From Trichobilharzia regenti (taxonomy: Eukaryota; Platyhelminthes; Trematoda; Strigeidida; Schistosomatidae), in NCBI GenBank assembly GCA_944472135.2, contig OX235265.1:56865112-56929111 (forward strand): DNA of 64,000 nucleotides, in the 5' to 3' direction. Shown in pieces: positions 57,304-64,000 of the stretch. Within the stretch, counting starts at the first letter, position 1; every line of letters begins with the position of its first letter. The notes below the pieces were generated by a model, which saw nothing but the letters and a program-made list of their open reading frames with translations, did not search any database and was not told where the DNA came from. The position numbers and the translations under genes were made by a program.

Positions 57304-58988
57304 GGGGGCTATTTGGTTGATGTTTGTAATTCTATGGTGACACGTGCTAATATGTACTCATTCATATTGCCTTTACTAGCATTTTAGAGTACCTATTCTG
57401 TTTTTTTTCTTCACATCACTCAATTTTGGGTAGTAAATATGCTGGTTCCCTTTTATTTTGGTAAACATTTTATTCGAATCACATTTTATGCCAGCATTTA
57501 TGTATACTTTAGACGAATTCGAATGAATTATCGGTTCATCATCAAGTTGATTTTACAAGGAAACATTATAGTCATCTTTGCACATATATCTGTGGATATT
57601 CCTTCTCATTTTTCACTGTTTTCTAAGTATTTCACCTACTGCTTCGGTTGCTGCAAATTCTAATCTTTGGTTAGCTAACTTTCACCCAGTAAATGTATGA
57701 AAAAAGTGTTAATATTATTAACACTCATAGTAATACAGACTCCATGTTCTTCATGATGGCCGACGGGATCACTTGTAAATAATAGGACACTTTACGTACA
57801 TGTTATGAGGCTCTTATCTGTAATCAAACTAATTAATCAGCTCTACAGTCATAAAAGATTAATACGAATTCATTTTACAGATTTTAAGATACATTGCTAG
57901 TACATAATAAGTGTTAAATGTTTGAATTAGAATTTACTACATATAATCTTGAAAGACGAATTTGGTGCACCTACGTGGCTTCAGTTCAACAAGTACTCGA
58001 GATTTGAGCTGGTAACTGTGTTGTATTGTCCTTTTGCTAACCATGCCCGATAAGTTCAGAGATGCGTTTGGAAAGTGTGCGCTTTGTGCAGCCAATATAA
58101 CTAGCTCCACATGAGCAAGTAAATTTATTAAGACACACTGAAGTGGTCCAAAGTGGCAGTTTATCCTTCACGCATCCATTGATCATTTGTCGTCTGTAGA
58201 AACTGATTGGTGGCTCATCCACAAAGAAGACTTTACTCAGTGACTTGCATGAGCATTTCTTCGCGATCTCAGTTGCAGTATCACTTTCAAATTCAGTGTC
58301 TATAAATGGCAGCTTCTTCGGCACCGTCTGTGTTCTTTCAGGCTTTAGATTTAAAGAAGGATATGTTCCGGTGATACAATCGACGGGGAATCGGAACGAT
58401 TTAGACAAGTCCTCATGGATAATGGATATCCATGGAGAAAAACGTGAAATTAAGGTAGCTTAGATCTTGAAGAAATGCTCATGCAAGTCACTGAGTAAAG
58501 TCTTCTTTGTGGATGAGCCACCAATCAGTTTCTACAGACGACAAATGATCAATGGATGCGTGAAGGATAAACTGCCACTTTGGACCACTTCAGTGTGTCT
58601 TAATAAATTTACTTGCTCATGTGGAGCTAGTTATATTGGCTGCACAAAGCGCACACTTTCCAAACGCATCTCTGAACTTATCGGGCATGGTTAGCAAAAG
58701 GACAATACAACACAGTTACCAGCTCAAATCTCGAGTACTTGTTGAACTGAAGCCACGTAGGTGCACCAAATTCGTCTTTCAAGATTATCTAAAAGGTGAG
58801 GCCAAATGGTACAAAGGGCGTCAGGTTTCAGAATTTCCTACTGTTTATATGACAGTTATACTGGTCTTTACGATTCCTTAAATATTTACTAATTTATCTT
58901 CAATAAATTCATTTATTGCAGAATTCAAACAAATGGAAGATGTTCAAAATGGCTTCTCCTGCTAACTACAATCTAACTTCTAATACAT
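57304..58988 (-). repeat. Inverted copy of the left-arm private block, without LTR element
   Basis: Mirror of 12110-15749 less the 1953-bp LTR element and one AATAT. It ends near CTAACTTCTAATACA at about 58986. Confidence 0.85.
57953..58788. pseudogene. PLE GIY-YIG foldback, uninterrupted version
   Basis: Arms 57953-58262 and 58470-58788 are inverted copies encoding FYRRQMINGCVKDKLP and CSCGASYIGCTKRTLSKRISE. The spacer is about 207 bp. The target of the left-arm LTR insertion is ATATT at 58633-58637. Confidence 0.75.
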
Positions 58989-59663
58989 TAATTGAGAATC
59001 CCCGGTCACACAAACAAGCAGATGTAATGGGAGTATTTGAATAAATTAAATTCAGCAAAGGTGTTGGAACTTCTGATATCCAAGCAGATATCTGGGAAAA
59101 CTCCAAAATATGAAAATGCAGTAATGGTTTCAAGTTTAAAATTGTAGATGAAAGACTTAACTATCAGCCGATTCAGTGACACAGTCCAATGCAGGAATAC
59201 TTATTTAATACCCTGCAAACATAAATGAAATTGTGTTCTGAATCTCACTGTTATGTTAAATGGAAATATACTAATCAGCTAAAAAGTTGCCAAACACTTT
59301 TGTCTTTTCCCATTGATATATCTAATAATGTTTGATGAGCAAAATTTGTTGACTACGCTTAGATGGTTCTTATCAGAAAATTGGATTTGATACACACTGA
59401 TTAATTTTACAGCATCTTTCATTAGGGAGGGAAATAGCTTAAAGAACCACTGAAGCACCACACAGCTGTCCTATCTTAGCTTATGACTCCTCAAAATTTA
59501 GGGTTCATGAAGACTAGAACCGTAGACTAACAGGTCTTGTTGCCGTCTCGTATACAAATTTTCAAAATCAGCTTTTGGATGAGAAGTATTCTCATATGAA
59601 CTGTGATCAAGATTTGACCGGATAGTAGCAAAATAATTGAGCGCTGAGCAAGAAGTGGACATT
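58989..59663. other. Single-copy flank; degenerate SINE near 59440-59530
   Basis: The minus strand at about 59440-59530 has a decayed SINE (ACAGCTGTCCTATCTTAG and CTCCTC in place of the hammerhead). No gene. Confidence 0.4.
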
Positions 59664-59935
59664 TATAAAATTATATTTGTAAAATCTCAGCGAAATTGAA
59701 ATGATTAATTCCAACGTTTCGTTCGGCAATCTGGTCCGAACTTCTTCAGGGAAATTAATCGAAATTAACGTAACAGAGGTTTATACATAAAAAGGAACAT
59801 CTCTTGTTTTTCAAACTTTGTCCATTTATGTTAATTTCGATTAATTTCCCTGAAGAAGTTCGGACCAGATTGCCGAACGAAACGTTGGAATTGATCATTT
59901 CAATTTTGCTGAGATTTTACAAATATAATTTTATA
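59664..59935. repeat. 272-bp foldback with hammerhead-like motif in each arm
   Basis: Arms 59664-59770 and 59829-59935 are near-perfect inverted copies with a 58-bp loop. Plus strand, right arm: CTGAAGA (59850-59856), one extra A, helix II GTTCGG/CCGAAC, GAAAC, GTT and GGAATT. The left arm has the same on the minus strand. This resembles the minimal hammerheads of PLE terminal repeats. Confidence 0.65.
59848..59892 (+). ncRNA. Minimal type-I hammerhead-like motif
   Basis: Core CUGANGA and GAAA are present. Helix II has six pairs. Helix I can form TTCC/GGAA. The cleavage triplet would be GTT. An extra A between the core and helix II, and the very short helix III, make activity as a monomer doubtful. 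Confidence 0.4.
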
Positions 59936-60795
59936 GGGAAGTATTCTGATTAAATTTTCCAGCTAATATTCTTCAAAAATGTAAAGGAATATTTAACTTC
60001 CAGTAAAATTTAAGCGAAAGACTATACTTTCAGCCGTAATCATTATTCACCTAAGATGCAAATGAAGCCAGTTACTTATGCTGAACCATCATTTTCTTTG
60101 TCGAGCAAAACTGGCTGACATAGAATTAGGGAGGAAAAAAGTAAGATGAGGTCTAATCAGAACATGACATCAATCCATGAAGTCATTAAATACTGGTATG
60201 AGTCAGGTGAAGAGATGAAGATTGCCCATCTGTGGTCCTCAAGACGCTAAGATCCAGTGGCTGGAAACTTTTGGTGACATGAATGTTAGTCGGCGCAGAT
60301 GTATTTAAACTTTATGGACTTCCATATTGATTAGGAGCCCATTAATGTCAATCCAGTCACTATTTCTTCCACGTATTTTCGCTTGTTATAGTTTCTTTGG
60401 AAATGTATGAAGTTCTCCAAAAATATTTTTTTATCTAACTTCACATGTGCCTTTGTGAAGTGTGACAATTTGAACTGCTGCATTTTTATACTTAGTCCTA
60501 CGGTCAGAAGTGACTTCACTTCACGTTAAATAATAATAATATGAATAATGTGTTATTATAATACATAGAATACAGTAAAAATTATTTATGCCAAGGTAGC
60601 AGTACTATAAACTTTGACTACTGAAAGCAAAACATACAGTCATATGACCAGAGGTATGTGTTTACGGGTACAATAATCAAAAAGGTCATTTTAAAACATA
60701 TGATTTTTCTAGAAGCCGAAAGTGTACTTTGTATCCTGACAATTCAAACGATGTGAATATTAAACTCTACAAAGATGTAATAATGAAAGTCAGTG
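59936..60795. other. No gene recognised
   Basis: AT-rich single-copy DNA with no motif-bearing frame. Confidence 0.35.
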
Positions 60796-60828
60796 AAGAG
60801 TTTAATTATCAGATGCTTTTAGATGTGT

Positions 60829-61063
60829 TTTTTTTTATTTCCTTCACGTTCCCAGTGGAACATAGGGCTTCAAGCTTGTGGCTTGAAGTTTCTGTAGCAG
60901 TGTTTAATTTTACAGGATGGGGTTGCTAGCCTCATGCCCAACCTTTCCTCTTTACCAGCATTATTTCTAGTTTAGCAAGGTAAAGGCGTGCGTCGGCCGG
61001 GAATCGAACCCCGGACCATGTGCATGGTTGGCGAGCGTGTTAACCGCTGTGCCACCGACGCCC
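60829..61063 (-). mobile_element. tRNA-derived SINE with 33-bp perfect target duplication
   Basis: Minus strand: the tRNA-like head starts GGCGTCGG (61055-61062), A box TGGCACAGCGG (61044-61054), B box GGTTCGATTCC (61000-61010), acceptor-stem partner CCGACGC, then about 160 bp of body and a short A-rich tail (poly-T at about 60829-60836). Direct repeats at 60796-60828 and 61064-61096 are identical over 33 bp. The length of 235 bp suits a SINE. The tRNA-like part has a T-stem mismatch, so it is unlikely to be a working tRNA. It differs from the Sm-alpha family and has no hammerhead. Confidence 0.9.
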
Positions 61064-61096
61064 AAGAGTTTAATTATCAGATGCTTTTAGATGTGT

Positions 61097-64000
61097 AAGC
61101 TTCCCAAATTTGATTGAGTCATGCATCACCTGGACTAAGAACACCAGATCCCAAAGACTCCAAGCAAAGTTTACTCAGTAAGTGTTAAACTAAGTTACAA
61201 CGTCAAACAATTAACTTATCAGCTAGATTTCCCTACCTCAAGGAGAAAACCACCTAGATTTGGTGAGAGGCCTGTGATTCCGGATAAAATTTATGACCCT
61301 TAGAGATTCAGATCTGCACTAACTGAAGCCGTTTTCTACACTTAAATGTTTTGCACCCTGTCAACCAAGACCATGATTCTTTTGAATTGCTATTTATTAA
61401 GGTTATAACTTAATATTACGCGAGCGGACAACTTCCACATTATCTTAGATAGTTTCAGTGATCAGATTAATACAATTAAAATAAGGTTATGACTGATTTT
61501 GGGTGAAGAACCTGCGCTGATACAAACCAGGTATCTGTGGTTTATCGTCTCAGCTTAATTCACTGACTCCATTTGATGAGTCGTTTTGTTTGAAACAGAA
61601 AGACGTTTCAAATTCATAATTGTTTTTATAAACTCATTACTTCTTCTTTGTAATGCGAAATTATCTATTCATGAATCGTTTGTAAAATATTTAAATAGTG
61701 TCACCTCAAAATAATCCTTAGTATATTCACAGAGAGCAGTGAATTTAATAATTAAAAAAAAGTCATTTTCATGAATCCGTTACCTAGGTAACAATACAAG
61801 CAACCTAAGTTTTGTTTCAAAGTCTCACTTTCACTTAACTAGATAACATCTTACAGCCTCTCAGAGAAGAGAATTTTCATACAGATGAGCTGGATTTGAA
61901 GACATATATTACATAGACCTCTTGTCATTAACATTTTTGAATTGGTGAATTTAAACTGATTCGAATCTATTTCCAATTGGGTTTTGCTTCAGATAAGTGG
62001 TTAACTTAGAAAACAATTACAAATATGTGCGCTGTTCACTGTTAGACAGTAGACAGTCCTGACTAAAAGACTCAAAAAACACATCGTTACAAGGATATGG
62101 TGAAGAGATATTTTATTTTTGCTTAGAAAGTACATTACAAACTTGGCAATCCACTCGCTGGATCTAGCCAAATAAAATTTAAGTGTCGTTTTCCTAATAT
62201 GTCTTATCGTTAAAAGTAATTTTGATGACTCTAGGCACTTAACACTGTAACACTTGCAGAAGTTTTCCATCGATAGGCACGAAACACTAAAGTGAAGGAA
62301 ATTCATTGTAAATCTAGTAAACAACTGGGTAACCTGTTTAACTGGCACATCCCTATTACTCTTAATTGCGGAGGAGATAGAAGAAACATGCACTCTTTGT
62401 TTCCCTTGACCTATCTAGAAAGATACTTACGTTGTAAAAACGCCAACATGTAGGGGACAACCTGGAAGTTGACACTTATGAAGTATACGATTGAATATTA
62501 GTGATAAAATTACCACTACTGATTGTTTCGAATCGAACTTATATGGAGTGGTTTACCTAATTCACTGAAAAGTCTCGCATAGCTAATATGTTGAAATTAG
62601 TAGTAACTCTCAGCAAATTTCCTTATGAAAAATTGACTGAGGAATTTGGTCAAGATAAAATATTACAAAGAAAATTCATTTTATTGGTCTACGAATCCTT
62701 GATATAATAAACAGAAGTAATAGTAAAACCAAATTATCTTAATATCTTCACCTTAACCTAACTCTCTGTCTTTTTCTAACTGATATACACCTTTATATAT
62801 ATTACTTAAATTTTTTTCTAATGATTAACTTTACTGATTACGTGACTTGATTATTTTACTTTAAAGGCTAAATAAAACATCACAGTTATAATGAAATAAC
62901 CGAATGAACATTCTATGTGAAGTGACCTTCATAATTATCTGACCTTTACTGAATGCTATACACCTTGTGTCTTATAAGAACCTAAGTTCTAAAGAAGACA
63001 GAGGAAATCCTGCTTTCCTTTTAGGTACAGTTCACCAAATGCTGCACTAAATCTATTGATAGTTGCTGAATTAAGCGAAAGGATTTTTCAGTTAATTGCA
63101 GTTGAGGACGCTAACAAGGAAACTGACCCCAAAATGTCCTGTTTGATTAGAATTTCTTAATTTTCCATACGCATCTGCAACTTCTAAGTAACTCATACTT
63201 CCTCCAAAACAGGTACTTGTGTTGCTTAGTGTCGAAGTATAACAATTCACTACTAAAACAATGACGTAAGTCACAAAATACTAAATACCTCATGCTTCTG
63301 ATCAATAATTATGTTTCGAATGGATTTTGCAAAGTTTCAATGCAAAATTATAACTTTTGAAGCTTGTCGTATCAGGTGTAAGAACAGCTGACAATAGCGT
63401 TCCTGGAAGAATGATATATAGCAGAAATAACATAATAATAATATTGGTATTTCATTAATGACGTAACAGCCTTGTGAACTGTAGATTATGCTGCTGATTG
63501 TGTGCTAAAGCATGAATGATCATATCTTAAAAGTCTCAAACTAACAGCCGTTAACCATCTCCACACTTACAGTGTTTAACTAATCTCATGATACAGCGAA
63601 TTTGATTTCAAGTACGTACAAAATATTCTAACATAGTCCTAAGTTAGTATACAAAACCACTAAATGGACTTGAAGAGCATCATAAAGCGCAAAGTTCACC
63701 AATTAAATCATTTAAGGACTGAAGAAAACATGGAGGTATCCATCTTAGAATACCACATGTTTACAAAAACCGATCAACGACATTCCGTAAGATGAATAGT
63801 TAAGAATTATTTGCATCAATCAAATAACAGATAAGTTTATTGACCATTAATTTTGAAATTTTTTATATTTTTTCAAGGATAACATATATTGGTTGGATAG
63901 AAGTTTTGCAAATAAACCGGGGTAAAAAGTGAAAGAAAGATGTAAATCGATTTTCCTGAAATTGTTTTAACTTAGCAATAAAAAGAAACAAGGAAGGAAC
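61097..64000. other. No gene recognised
   Basis: AT-rich, single copy in this window. A 130-codon minus-strand frame at 62001-62393 (MHVSSISS...) is the longest. It has no recognisable motif and no splice or polyadenylation context that I can support. Confidence 0.35.

Noticed and set aside
60990..61062. Functional tRNA gene
   Set aside because: T-stem mismatch, an attached body, a poly(A)-like end and a 33-bp target duplication show a SINE.
61570..61620. TTGATGAGTC...GAAAC...GTTTC resembling a hammerhead
   Set aside because: Helix II cannot pair and the cleavage triplet is missing; chance similarity.
62001..62393. 130-codon minus-strand frame as a gene
   Set aside because: No motif, no splice or polyadenylation context, and the composition is like the surrounding AT-rich DNA.

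Overview
This window is eukaryotic, AT-rich and made almost entirely of transposable elements. The element mix points to a blood fluke (Schistosoma or a close trematode relative). It has several Penelope-like elements (PLEs: reverse transcriptase fused to a GIY-YIG endonuclease), an RTE/SR2-like LINE, Ty3/gypsy-type elements, and tRNA-headed SINEs that carry a hammerhead-ribozyme-like region, as in the schistosome Sm-alpha family. Species and chromosome cannot be fixed from the sequence. There is no rRNA, CRISPR or bacterial-type gene organisation.

Layout. 1-2740 holds a near-complete PLE on the minus strand, followed directly by the N-terminus of a second copy that runs off the window. 4940-6782 is a gypsy element whose gag is fused to the integrase tail. 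From about 6034 to 53848 the window is one giant imperfect palindrome: left arm about 6034-27740, spacer about 27740-29030, right arm about 29030-53848. Both arms carry the same genes and repeats in mirror order, with few substitutions where I compared them, but each has private insertions. The left arm has a PLE with an 8-bp target duplication (18281-19723), a 4.3-kb block (12102-16359) that contains a 1.95-kb LTR element with a 5-bp target duplication, and an expanded (TA)n tract. The right arm has a 7668-bp tandem array of five 1440-bp LTR-element units bounded by one 5-bp target duplication (42482-50149), and a 1.2-kb insertion with a 14-bp target duplication.

Beyond the right arm, 53849-57297 is a third copy of the palindrome core sequence. 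57298-58988 is an inverted copy of the left-arm private block, in the state it had before the LTR element landed. The segments have therefore been reshuffled more than once. 58989-64000 is single-copy in this window, apart from a foldback element with hammerhead-like arms (59664-59935) and a recent SINE with a 33-bp target duplication (60829-61063).

Host genes are scarce. The best candidates are a two-exon, 116-codon reading frame with a possible 41-nt micro-intron, present three times, and an apparent terminal exon with a polyadenylation signal, present twice. Nearly everything else with a long reading frame is a retroelement fragment. The main interest is structural: a segmental inverted duplication with arm-specific insertions, an LTR-sharing tandem array of a deletion-derivative element whose primer-binding region is duplicated, and several hammerhead-like motifs, two of them head-to-head in the palindrome spacer.
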